Source: Oscillospiraceae bacterium (lineage in GTDB: Bacteria > Bacillota > Clostridia > Oscillospirales > UBA929). Taken from it: a DNA stretch of 8,651 bases. The stretch spans positions 1 through 8,651 of the forward strand of contig WRLW01000053.1 of assembly GCA_009777435.1 (NCBI GenBank). Reading direction: 5' to 3'. This document shows, piece after piece, positions 1 to 6,762 of the stretch. The stretch's first letter is position 1; each line of letters starts with the position of its first letter. The notes under the pieces were generated by a model that was not told the DNA's origin, did no database searches, and worked only from the letters and a program-made list of their open reading frames with translations. The position numbers and the translations under genes were made by a program.

Positions 1-1
1 T

Positions 2-553
2 TTCCAGGCGCCGGGCAGGGCGGTGTGGAGCGGCGGCGTGCTTTCGGTGACCGCCGGGGGGCTGCAAACGGCCGGGTATGTGATAGTTCCCCTTCCCATG
101 ATGGTGTCGTCCGTATTTCTTTTAACATATACCACCTCGCCCATGACGCTGACCGACGCTCTGGAGCGTGTGATGGGGCCTTTGAAAAAAATAAAGGCGC
201 CGGTGCATGAGTTCGCGATGATGATGACCATCGCGCTGAGGTTCATACCGACGCTTATAGAGGAGACCGAAAAAATCATGAGCGCGCAGAGGGCGCGCGG
301 CGCGGATTTTGAAAGCGGCCGGCTCGTACGCCGCGCCCGCGCGCTCGCGCCGCTGCTGGTGCCCCTGTTTGTGAGCGCCATCCGGCGCGCGGACGAGCTG
401 GCGGTGGCTATGGAATGTCGCTGCTACAACGGCGGCGACGGCCGCACGCGCCTGCGCGTGCTGCGCGTTGCGCCGCGCGATTTTGCCGCGGCGGGCGTGA
501 CCGTGCTGACGGCCGGCGCGGTCATAACGCTGTCCGTGCTGGGGGCGCCGTGA
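2..553 (+). CDS. ecfT: ECF transporter transmembrane component EcfT (5'-partial)
   Basis: EcfT is the membrane scaffold of energy-coupling factor transporters. It couples two cytoplasmic ATPases (EcfA/EcfA') to interchangeable substrate-binding S subunits for vitamins or metals. The reading frame is open to the left edge, and about 183 residues are present. EcfT proteins usually have about 260, so roughly the first 80 are missing. Visible hallmarks are hydrophobic stretches, a coupling-helix motif AQRARGADFE (Ala-Arg-Gly at 293-301), the segment SAIRRADELAVAME, and a second coupling motif MECRCYNGGDGRTRLR (416-424 for Cys-Arg-Cys). The second motif is classically Ala-Arg-Gly, so the flanking residues around the conserved Arg differ here. 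A final hydrophobic helix ends the protein. The stop codon overlaps the truA start by one base (TGATG), so the two genes are translationally linked. In Bacillota, ecfA1-ecfA2-ecfT-truA is a familiar order, so the ATPase genes are expected just left of the window (inference). Identification is confident; the substrate cannot be told. Confidence 0.93.
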   Translation, partial: FQAPGRAVWSGGVLSVTAGGLQTAGYVIVPLPMMVSSVFLLTYTTSPMTLTDALERVMGPLKKIKAPVHEFAMMMTIALRFIPTLIEETEKIMSAQRARGADFESGRLVRRARALAPLLVPLFVSAIRRADELAVAMECRCYNGGDGRTRLRVLRVAPRDFAAAGVTVLTAGAVITLSVLGAP

Positions 554-1287
554 TGCGCAATATCGCGCTGACACTGCGTTTTGACGGCTCGGATTACCAC
601 GGCTGGCAGATGCAGCCCGCGCTGCCCACCGTATGCGGGGCGGTCGCCGGCGCGCTGGAGCCGCTGTGCGGCCACAAGGTCAAGCTTATCGGATGCGGTC
701 GCACCGACGCGGGCGTTCACGCCGAACGCTATGTCGCGAATTTCCGCTCGGAGACGCGCATACCCGACGACAGGCTGCCCTTCGCGCTTAACGCCAAGCT
801 GCCGCCCGATATCTGCGCGCTTGAGGCGCGCACCGTGCCGGACGGCTTCCACGCCGCCTTTTCGTGCGTGCGGAAGGAATACACATACAGGCTGTATAAC
901 AGGCCGCACAGGGATCCGTTGCTCCGCCGCAGGGCGCTGTTCTGGCCGTACGCGGCGGAATATGGGCTTTGGCGCGAGGCCGCCGCCGGGTTTGTGGGCA
1001 CGCACGACTTCGCCGCCGTGCGCTCTCAGGGCACGCCGGTAAAATCGACCGTGCGCACGGTGTATTATTTCGAGGTGGAGCGCGAAGGCCCGGACATGTA
1101 TCTTTTCCGCGTGTGCGCCAACGGCTTCCTCTACAATATGGCGCGCGCCATGGTGGGCACGGTGCTTTACGGCGGGCTGGGCAAGCTGGGCGATGTGCCG
1201 TCGCTGCTTGCCGGGGGGAACCGGAGCGCGGCCGGCCCTACCGTGCCGGCGCACGGGCTGTATATGACGGATATATGGTATAATTAG
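553..1287 (+). CDS. truA: tRNA pseudouridine(38-40) synthase TruA
   Basis: TruA isomerises uridines 38, 39 and 40 in the anticodon stem-loop of many tRNAs to pseudouridine, in the cytoplasm. The protein has 244 residues, close to the family norm of about 245-270. The N-terminal motif YHGWQMQ is at residues 15-21. The catalytic loop GCGRTDAGVHAERY carries the nucleophile Asp52, equivalent to E. coli Asp60. The active-site tyrosine lies in RKEYTYRLYN (Tyr110). The C-terminal block ANGFLYNMARAMVGT matches the family signature. The ATG at 553 was chosen because it overlaps the ecfT stop and places the first beta strand (NIALTLRFDG) where the family expects it. The frame stays open upstream to about 415, but that part reads as an Arg-rich shadow of ecfT. 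The last codons Tyr-Asn-stop also spell a candidate -10 promoter element for the next gene. Function is confident. Confidence 0.96.
   Translation: MRNIALTLRFDGSDYHGWQMQPALPTVCGAVAGALEPLCGHKVKLIGCGRTDAGVHAERYVANFRSETRIPDDRLPFALNAKLPPDICALEARTVPDGFHAAFSCVRKEYTYRLYNRPHRDPLLRRRALFWPYAAEYGLWREAAAGFVGTHDFAAVRSQGTPVKSTVRTVYYFEVEREGPDMYLFRVCANGFLYNMARAMVGTVLYGGLGKLGDVPSLLAGGNRSAAGPTVPAHGLYMTDIWYN
1258..1284 (+). promoter_or_regulatory. Candidate extended -10 sigma-A promoter inside the 3' end of truA
   Basis: A perfect TATAAT lies at 1279-1284, preceded by TGG at 1276-1278, giving the extended -10 form TGnTATAAT. The best -35 candidate, CTGTAT at 1258-1263 with a 15-bp spacer, is poor. An extended -10 can compensate for a weak -35 in Gram-positive bacteria. 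A start near 1291 would leave a leader of about 20 bases containing the AAGGG ribosome site before the ATG at 1312. The element lies over the last truA codons and its stop, so it could be chance arising from a Tyr-Asn-stop ending. Confidence 0.45.
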
Positions 1288-1311
1288 CGACATCTGCGAA
1301 AAGGGTGAACC

Positions 1312-2568
1312 ATGAGAGCTGCTAAAGACAAAACACAGGCGTCCGGCGAAAACGGGCCGCTGTTTGAGCGCTCGTATTACAATCGCCCGAAGCGCTCGAA
1401 GGCGTCGGCGGCCAGCCGCGCGGCCAGCGCCGCGCTGTTTATCATATTCTGTATGCTCGTAATTGGCGCGCTCGCGCTTTTTCTGGTCTTTCGCGAGGAT
1501 ATAAGCCCCGATTCCGTAAAGCGCGTTTCGTCAATGATATCAAGAAGCTTTCAGCGCGGGGCGAGCATATCGGCGGACGTTATTTCGTTCGACGCCCAGC
1601 CGGGTAATATTCTCGCGCCGTTTTTAGACGGCATTGCCGTGTTGACCTCCAACCGCCTTGTGTGTTATGATACCATAGGCGGTGAGCGTTTGGCCGCCGA
1701 GCGCGGCTTCAAGCGGCCCGCGCTGCAGACGTCCTTGAGAAACGTGCTGGCCTATGACCGCAACGGGAATACGCTGCTGCTGGCCAACCGCCATGAATTT
1801 TTGATTGATACGCAATGGGAGCGGCCTATAATAACGGCGACGCTCAACCGCGCCGGATGGACGGCGCTGGTGACTTACGGGTCGGGCTACAAGGCGGTCG
1901 TGTATGTGCTGGATCCCGACGGCGCCACGGTATTTAAGTATTCGTCGCCGGAATACTATGTCGTCGATGCCGTTGTGTCGCCCGACGGCTCTCTGCTGGC
2001 GGTGGCCTGCGCGGGATTCCGCGACAACTGGGTGAGCGGGCGTCTGCGTGTGTTCGATCTGGCGTACGGCGGCGGGGAGGCTGAGCCTGACGAGGTTACG
2101 GTCGCGCTGGCCGACCTTGACGACACGCTGATTTATGAATTGTTTTTCCCCAAAAACGACCGCATCGCGGCCATGACCGAAAACGGCGTCGTATACTGGG
2201 ACGCGAAGGGCGCGCAATTAGGCTCGACGCCGCTGGACGGGCGCAGCCTGCAAGACTATTCGGTTTTAGACGACGCCATAATCCTGCGCACCGCCCGCAG
2301 CAGGTCGGGCGCGGGCAGCCGTTTAGAGTCGTACCGCTGGGACGGCGCGCCCGTCGGGATACTGCCGCTGAAAAACGACGTCATATGCCAATCGGGCGCC
2401 GGAGGCTATGTAACGCTTGTGACGGCCAATATGATAACCGTATATGACGCGGAGCTTGAAACCGTTTCCGACCAACCCAACCTGACACATGTACGCAGCG
2501 TGCGGCAGCGCGATACGGGGGGCGTGTATCTTATCTACAACGACAACGCGCGCCTGTATACGCCATAG
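1312..2568 (+). CDS. Membrane-anchored beta-propeller-like protein (DUF5711-like)
   Basis: The protein has 418 residues. A basic, hydrophilic N-terminus (about 1-38, with RPKRSK) is followed by one strong hydrophobic helix at about 40-60. This predicts a cytoplasmic N-terminus and a large C-terminal domain outside the membrane. That domain, from about residue 80, is built of repeating strand-turn-strand units with WD40/YVTN-like turns, for example AYDRNGNTLLLA, YVLDPDGATVF, VSPDGSLLAVA (SPDG at 223-226) and YWDAKGAQLG. This suggests a beta-propeller. No catalytic motif is recognisable. Its length, topology and position next to a CvpA gene resemble the clostridial DUF5711 family; that is a family-level recognition from memory, not a search result. 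The start has AAGGGTG upstream at 1300-1306. It lies 24 bases after truA and 12 bases before the CvpA gene. It may be a sensor or scaffold at the cell surface, which is inference only. Confidence 0.72.
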   Translation: MRAAKDKTQASGENGPLFERSYYNRPKRSKASAASRAASAALFIIFCMLVIGALALFLVFREDISPDSVKRVSSMISRSFQRGASISADVISFDAQPGNILAPFLDGIAVLTSNRLVCYDTIGGERLAAERGFKRPALQTSLRNVLAYDRNGNTLLLANRHEFLIDTQWERPIITATLNRAGWTALVTYGSGYKAVVYVLDPDGATVFKYSSPEYYVVDAVVSPDGSLLAVACAGFRDNWVSGRLRVFDLAYGGGEAEPDEVTVALADLDDTLIYELFFPKNDRIAAMTENGVVYWDAKGAQLGSTPLDGRSLQDYSVLDDAIILRTARSRSGAGSRLESYRWDGAPVGILPLKNDVICQSGAGGYVTLVTANMITVYDAELETVSDQPNLTHVRSVRQRDTGGVYLIYNDNARLYTP

Positions 2569-2574
2569 AGGAGG
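2569..2574 (+). promoter_or_regulatory. Strong ribosome binding site of the CvpA-family gene
   Basis: A perfect AGGAGG begins one base after the stop of the DUF5711-like gene and lies 6 bases before the ATG at 2581. It fixes the start and suggests efficient, possibly coupled translation. It is the strongest Shine-Dalgarno sequence in the window. Confidence 0.85.
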
Positions 2575-2580
2575 GGTCAA

Positions 2581-3279
2581 ATGCTAACATTTTTGATTGA
2601 TTTGGCGGTAATACTGATATTGCTATTCTTTATATGGTCGGGATATAGGAAAGGGCTTATATTGTCCGCGGCGACGCTGGTGATTTTTTTCGTGAGCGTG
2701 ATGATCGGCGGCAGTATCGCCACGCAGTATACCGAGAGCGCCGCCGGCTTCTTTGACGACCTGCTCGGCTGGGTGGCCGACGAGGCTACCGAAAACGCCA
2801 TAGCCCAACACGGCGTGCCGCGCAACAATACCATAACCGACGCCCAGATATCCAGAGTGGCCAATACGGCGCTGGCCGAGCTGGGAGTGTATCCCAAAGC
2901 CACGGAGTATCTTTCCGGCGTTGTGGTCGAAACGTACAGGCGCAACGCGGGCACGCTTTATGAAACCGTTTCGCAGGTGCTTGTGCGCGCCGTCACGTGG
3001 GTGGCGCTGTTTGTGGCCGGCTTTTTGATATCAAACCTGCTGCTCAGCCTGATAGCGAACTTCATCAGCGCGATGTTCAAGCTGCCCGTATTGCGGTTTT
3101 TGGATACCGTGGGGGGCGTGGCTATGGGCTTTGTACTCGGCCTGCTGATGCTGTTCGTGATCGGCATGGCCATACGGTACGCGGGCATCGTGATACCCGA
3201 CGAGCTGCTTGAGGATACGCGCTTTCTCAGTATGTTCATTGACAGTACACCGTTTGGCAATTTGATAGCTATAGGTTAG
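2581..3279 (+). CDS. CvpA family membrane protein
   Basis: The protein has 232 residues and a CvpA-type layout. Helix 1 is at about 3-20, followed by the short basic turn SGYRKGL that is typical of the family. Helix 2 is at about 26-46, a third hydrophobic segment at about 137-157, and a fourth at about 178-199. The fourth is preceded by the characteristic LDTVGGVAMGF glycine pattern (Leu174-Phe184). Between helices 2 and 3 lies a soluble loop of about 85 residues, longer than in the short E. coli CvpA but common in clostridial homologues. CvpA in E. coli was named for colicin V production and is linked to envelope homeostasis; its biochemical role is unsettled. The gene sits 12 bases after the DUF5711-like gene and 12 bases before the Clp ATPase. 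The AGGAG for the next gene overlaps its stop codon. Family assignment is good; molecular function is unknown. Confidence 0.85.
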   Translation: MLTFLIDLAVILILLFFIWSGYRKGLILSAATLVIFFVSVMIGGSIATQYTESAAGFFDDLLGWVADEATENAIAQHGVPRNNTITDAQISRVANTALAELGVYPKATEYLSGVVVETYRRNAGTLYETVSQVLVRAVTWVALFVAGFLISNLLLSLIANFISAMFKLPVLRFLDTVGGVAMGFVLGLLMLFVIGMAIRYAGIVIPDELLEDTRFLSMFIDSTPFGNLIAIG

Positions 3280-3282
3280 GAG
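3278..3282 (+). promoter_or_regulatory. Ribosome binding site of the Clp ATPase overlapping the CvpA stop
   Basis: AGGAG starts within the TAG stop of the CvpA-family gene and lies 9 bases before the ATG at 3292. It supports this start, which places the first zinc-ligand pair at residues 6 and 9, and suggests co-translation of the two genes. Confidence 0.75.
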
Positions 3283-3291
3283 AAAACTGTA

Positions 3292-5694
3292 ATGCAGCCT
3301 TCCCTCTGTACGCGATGCAAAAAATATATGGCGGTGGTGTTCATCACCAAGCTGGAAAACGGCAAAAGCACCAACGAGGGGCTGTGTTTGAAATGCTCCA
3401 AGGAACTCGGCATCAAGCCCGTTGACGATATACTGCGGCGCATGAATATATCGGAGGACGACCTTGACACGGTATCCGGCGAAATGTTCGAGGCCTTTAC
3501 AAATGCCGGCGAGCTGTTCGGGTTCTCCGACGTCACGCGGCAGGACGACGACGGGGAGGACGACGAGGGCAAGACGGCCACCTTCCCGTTTCTGCACAGG
3601 TTATTCAGCTCGACCCGCGAGGACGGGCCGCAGCGTGACGACGCCGCGCCGCGCGAGAACGCGGGCGGGCGCCCCCCGCGCGATAACGCCGACGGCCCGC
3701 GTTCGGGCGCCGCCGAGGGCGCCGCGCGGACGGAACGCGACGGGCAGCGCGCCGACGGCACGCGCGCCTCGGAACGCGACAAGCGCCGCAAATACCTTGA
3801 GAATTATTGCATCTCGCTCACGCGGCGCGCCAAGGAGGGCAAGCTCGACCGAATCGTCGGGCGCGAAAACGAGATAGAGCGCGTGCTGCAAATACTGAAC
3901 AGACGCCAGAAAAACAACCCTTGCCTGATAGGGGAGCCGGGCGTCGGCAAGACGGCCATCGCCGAAGGGCTGGCGCAGCGCATCGCCGACGGCGGCGTGC
4001 CGGCCAAGTTGCTCTCAAAGGAAGTCTACCTGCTTGACCTGACGGCGCTGGTGGCCGGCACGCAGTTCCGGGGCCAGTTTGAAAGCCGCATGAAGGGCCT
4101 TATTGAGGAGATACGCAAGCTGGGCAATATTGTGCTGGTCATAGACGAGGTTCATAACCTTGTTGGCGCGGGCGTCGCGGAAGGCTCCATGAACGCCGCC
4201 AATATACTAAAGCCCGCGCTGTCGCGCGGCGAGATACAGGTCATAGGCGCGACCACCTTCAACGAATACCGCAAGCACATCGAAAAGGACGCGGCGCTGG
4301 AACGCCGTTTCCAGCCGGTCACCATATCGGAGCCGAGCGTGAGCGAGACCGTGGAGGTGCTGCGCGGCATAGCGCATTACTACGAGGCGTTCCACGGAGT
4401 CCGTATTCCCGAGTCCGTGTCGGCCGCCGCCGTCCGTATGTCCGAGCGCTATATCACCGACCGCTTCCTGCCCGACAAGGCCATTGACCTGATAGACGAG
4501 GCCTGCTCCGACGTGAACCTGAAAACACCCGCCATCGCCGAGATGGAGTCCATACGCATACAGCTTGAGAGCCTGCGCGCCGAATACGGTTCGCTGCGGG
4601 AACAGGTGTCCGCGCAGGCGTATGAGCGCATGGCCAAGCTGAAAAGCGAGGAAATGCGCCTTGAGCAGCGCCATGCCGAGCTGCTCAGGGACGGCGCCCC
4701 CGAGCTGACCGTCGAGCATCTGGCCTATATTATCGAGAAGTGGACGGGCATCCCGGCCCTGCAGATACAGGAGCTGGAGTATGAGCGGCTGTCAAGGCTG
4801 GAGGAGCGGCTGAAGAAACGTATCGCGGGGCAGGACGAGGCCGTGGCCGCGGTGTCCGCCGCCATACGCCGCGGGCGCGTGGGCCTGTCGGCCAAGCCGA
4901 AGCCGGTGTCGTTTATATTCGTGGGGCCGACGGGCGTTGGAAAAACCGAGCTTGTGAAGTGTCTGGCGCAGGATCTATTCGATGAACCGGAGGCGCTTAT
5001 CAGGCTTGACATGTCGGAGTTTATGGAAAAACACTCGGTGTCGCGCATCGTGGGCGCGCCTCCGGGCTATGTGGGCTATGACGAGGCCGGGCAGCTCACC
5101 GAAAAGGTGCGCCGGAAGCCCTATTCGGTCGTGCTGTTCGACGAGCTGGAAAAGGCGCATCCCGAGGTTTTGAATGTTTTACTGCAAATTTTAGACGACG
5201 GGCATATCACCGACGCGCAGGGGCGCAAGGTCAGCTTCGTCAACACCGTGATTATCATGACCTCAAACGCCGGCTCCGACAAGTCGTCGGGGCTTGTGGG
5301 CTTTACGCAGTCCGAGGCGTCGCTGACCAAGGAGCGCGCGCTCAAGTCTCTGCAAGACGTGGTGCGCCCCGAATTCCTCAACCGTATAGACGAAGTGGTC
5401 GCCTTCGCGCCGCTCGGAAAGGACAGCTTCGGGCGTATCGCGCATATCATGCTCGGCGACCTCGCGGCCGCGATGTCGGGCAGCGGTATAACCTTCACAT
5501 ACGACGACGCGCTGGTGGCGCATCTGGTCGAAAAATCCTTCTCTGTAAAGTTCGGCGCGCGCAACCTCAGGCGCGTTTTGCAAAAGGAAGTCGAGGACGC
5601 CATAGCCGGGCTTATCATAGACCATTACTCAGAGGCCATTTCGCGTATCCACGCGACCGTTATGGACGGCAAGGCCCTGCTATCATATAATTAA
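3292..5694 (+). CDS. Clp protease ATP-binding subunit, ClpE/ClpC-type, with N-terminal zinc domain
   Basis: This 800-residue HSP100 unfoldase uses ATP to thread substrates into a partner protease. Residues 1-42 form a four-cysteine zinc module (CxxC at 6/9 and 32/35), like the N-domain of ClpE and McsA; the usual double Clp_N repeat is absent. Residues about 83-166 are a charged, low-complexity linker rich in Asp, Arg, Gly and Ala. AAA module 1 has Walker A GEPGVGKT (214-221), Walker B VLVIDE (281-286) and ERRF (337-340). A short coiled middle region spans about 415-470. AAA module 2 has Walker A GPTGVGKT (545-552), Walker B with Asp617-Glu618, sensor-1 MTSNAG and the sensor-2 block GARNLRRVLQKEVED. 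A Val-Gly-Phe at 669-671 sits where ClpC-type proteins carry the ClpP-docking tripeptide, so ClpP partnership is likely. No CtsR operator pair is seen upstream. It is co-oriented with the CvpA gene and the mutarotases. Whether clpE or clpC is the better name is open. Confidence 0.93.
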   Translation: MQPSLCTRCKKYMAVVFITKLENGKSTNEGLCLKCSKELGIKPVDDILRRMNISEDDLDTVSGEMFEAFTNAGELFGFSDVTRQDDDGEDDEGKTATFPFLHRLFSSTREDGPQRDDAAPRENAGGRPPRDNADGPRSGAAEGAARTERDGQRADGTRASERDKRRKYLENYCISLTRRAKEGKLDRIVGRENEIERVLQILNRRQKNNPCLIGEPGVGKTAIAEGLAQRIADGGVPAKLLSKEVYLLDLTALVAGTQFRGQFESRMKGLIEEIRKLGNIVLVIDEVHNLVGAGVAEGSMNAANILKPALSRGEIQVIGATTFNEYRKHIEKDAALERRFQPVTISEPSVSETVEVLRGIAHYYEAFHGVRIPESVSAAAVRMSERYITDRFLPDKAIDLIDEACSDVNLKTPAIAEMESIRIQLESLRAEYGSLREQVSAQAYERMAKLKSEEMRLEQRHAELLRDGAPELTVEHLAYIIEKWTGIPALQIQELEYERLSRLEERLKKRIAGQDEAVAAVSAAIRRGRVGLSAKPKPVSFIFVGPTGVGKTELVKCLAQDLFDEPEALIRLDMSEFMEKHSVSRIVGAPPGYVGYDEAGQLTEKVRRKPYSVVLFDELEKAHPEVLNVLLQILDDGHITDAQGRKVSFVNTVIIMTSNAGSDKSSGLVGFTQSEASLTKERALKSLQDVVRPEFLNRIDEVVAFAPLGKDSFGRIAHIMLGDLAAAMSGSGITFTYDDALVAHLVEKSFSVKFGARNLRRVLQKEVEDAIAGLIIDHYSEAISRIHATVMDGKALLSYN
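5663..5691 (+). promoter_or_regulatory. Weak candidate promoter inside the 3' end of the Clp gene
   Basis: TGGACG (5663-5668, four of six matches to TTGACA) and a perfect TATAAT (5686-5691) are separated by 17 bp. The match is good, but the expected start near 5698 falls inside the AGGGGG ribosome site of the following gene. That would leave almost no leader and argues against a functional promoter. Confidence 0.25.
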
Positions 5695-5710
5695 AAGGGG
5701 GATCGCGAGA

Positions 5711-6757
5711 GTGGCGGATATGGGCTCCCTTTTCGGTATACACTCATACGGCAGGCAGGCGCACATCTTCACGATGACCAACCGTCACGGCTGGTCGGTC
5801 GATTTGACTAATCTGGGCGCGGCCGTGCGCTCCGTTAACGTGCCCGGCCGCGACGGCCGGATGACCGACGTTGTGGTGTGTCACGGTTCATTTGAGGACT
5901 GCATGACAAACAGGCACGACCTCGGCGCGGTTTGCGGACGGATAAGCGGCCGTCTGGGCAAGCCGGGATTCAGGCTGGGCGACCGCTACTGCAAAGTACC
6001 CTTGGGACACGGGCGGATGGTTGACGTGAAGCCGTTTTCATGCTCGGTTTGGAAGGCCGAGCCGTCCGCCGGCGACGCCGTTACATTTTCACTGAGCAGC
6101 CCGGACGGCGAACAGGGGTTGCCCGGAAACCTTGATGTGGACGTAACCTACACATGGAACGACGAGGGCCGTTTGGGCATAGATTACACGGCCTCCGCCG
6201 ACGCAGATACGGCCGTCGATCTGTCGTGCAACCTGTTTGTTAACCTTGGGGGCTTCGGCGGCGAGACCATACTTGACCACCGGCTGGCCGTATTCGCGGA
6301 TTCATATCTGGCCGCCGGCGGCGATATGTGCGTCACGGGGGATATTGTGCCGGTGCGGGGCAAGCCCGTGGACTTGAATTCGCCCGTTACCATAGGCGGG
6401 CGGGTCAGCGGCGAGTATTATTTCGCGAATCTGTCGGATTTGCGGGAGGCGGTGGGAGGCGGCGGTTCCTTGGAGGGACAGCCGCGTCTGCGCGCGCGCG
6501 TATTCAGCCCGCAGACCGGCATAGGCATGAATATGTATACCGACGGCCCTGTGATTCGTTTGGACACCGGCGCGTCGCTGATGGCGTATCGGGGGAAGCG
6601 GGGCGTGCCATGCAAAACTAACGGCGCGCTGTGCGTCGCCGCCGGGATGCCGCCCGACGCGGCGGCCGGCGAGCTGGGGTTCCTTTCGTCTGTTTTGCGC
6701 GCGGGCGAGGTATATCGCCGGCGCACGGAATATGTATTTACGGTTGAGAAAGGATGA
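5711..6757 (+). CDS. Aldose 1-epimerase-like protein lacking catalytic residues (GalM paralogue, probable pseudoenzyme)
   Basis: The 348-residue protein has the length and fold pattern of galactose mutarotase and aligns along its whole length with the next gene. Shared blocks are VPGRDGR..DV..CHGS.ED, SPDG.QG.PG.LD and a C-terminal Y..RT.Y.F. The family's catalytic positions are substituted. The second His (His172 of the neighbour, in NLTNHTYFNL) is Asn174 here, in DLSCNLFVNL. The catalytic Glu (LETQ in the neighbour) is Ala310, in CVAAGMPPD. The first His (LHGG) aligns with Met103 when Trp114 is used as anchor; His100 is nearby but out of register. The Asp of CDHSFVL has no counterpart. Mutarotation is therefore unlikely; a sugar-binding or regulatory role is only a guess. 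The GTG start fits AGGGGG at 5696-5701 with a 9-base spacer. An in-frame ATG at 5720 is the alternative and would match the neighbour's N-terminus better. The frame has no internal stop or shift. Confidence 0.82.
   Translation: MADMGSLFGIHSYGRQAHIFTMTNRHGWSVDLTNLGAAVRSVNVPGRDGRMTDVVVCHGSFEDCMTNRHDLGAVCGRISGRLGKPGFRLGDRYCKVPLGHGRMVDVKPFSCSVWKAEPSAGDAVTFSLSSPDGEQGLPGNLDVDVTYTWNDEGRLGIDYTASADADTAVDLSCNLFVNLGGFGGETILDHRLAVFADSYLAAGGDMCVTGDIVPVRGKPVDLNSPVTIGGRVSGEYYFANLSDLREAVGGGGSLEGQPRLRARVFSPQTGIGMNMYTDGPVIRLDTGASLMAYRGKRGVPCKTNGALCVAAGMPPDAAAGELGFLSSVLRAGEVYRRRTEYVFTVEKG
6746..6753 (+). promoter_or_regulatory. Ribosome binding site that decides the galM start
   Basis: GAGAAAGG lies at the end of the upstream paralogue. 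It directly abuts the ATG at 6754, which is too close, but sits 9 bases before the ATG at 6763. It therefore favours 6763 as the start. The earlier ATG, which overlaps the upstream stop as ATGA, would add only three residues. Confidence 0.6.
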
Positions 6758-6762
6758 TTGTT

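Noticed and set aside
415..552. Upstream extension of the truA frame.
   Set aside because: The extra 46 residues are Arg/Ala-rich shadow of the ecfT 3' end, and the ATG at 553 gives the normal TruA N-terminus.
424..1293. Long minus-strand open frame opposite truA.
   Set aside because: It is an antisense shadow of a confident TruA gene with skewed Arg/His composition and no family motif.
2573..2590. GGTCAAA before the CvpA gene resembles half of a CtsR operator, which would suit a downstream Clp gene.
   Set aside because: CtsR sites need a tandem direct heptad repeat; the second heptad is absent. The match is part of the ribosome site and start codon.
6002..6013. His100-Gly101 in the first mutarotase as a possible replacement for the catalytic LHGG histidine.
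   Set aside because: Relative to the conserved Trp it is three residues out of register and the rest of the motif is missing. The other catalytic positions are also lost, so it does not rescue activity on present evidence.
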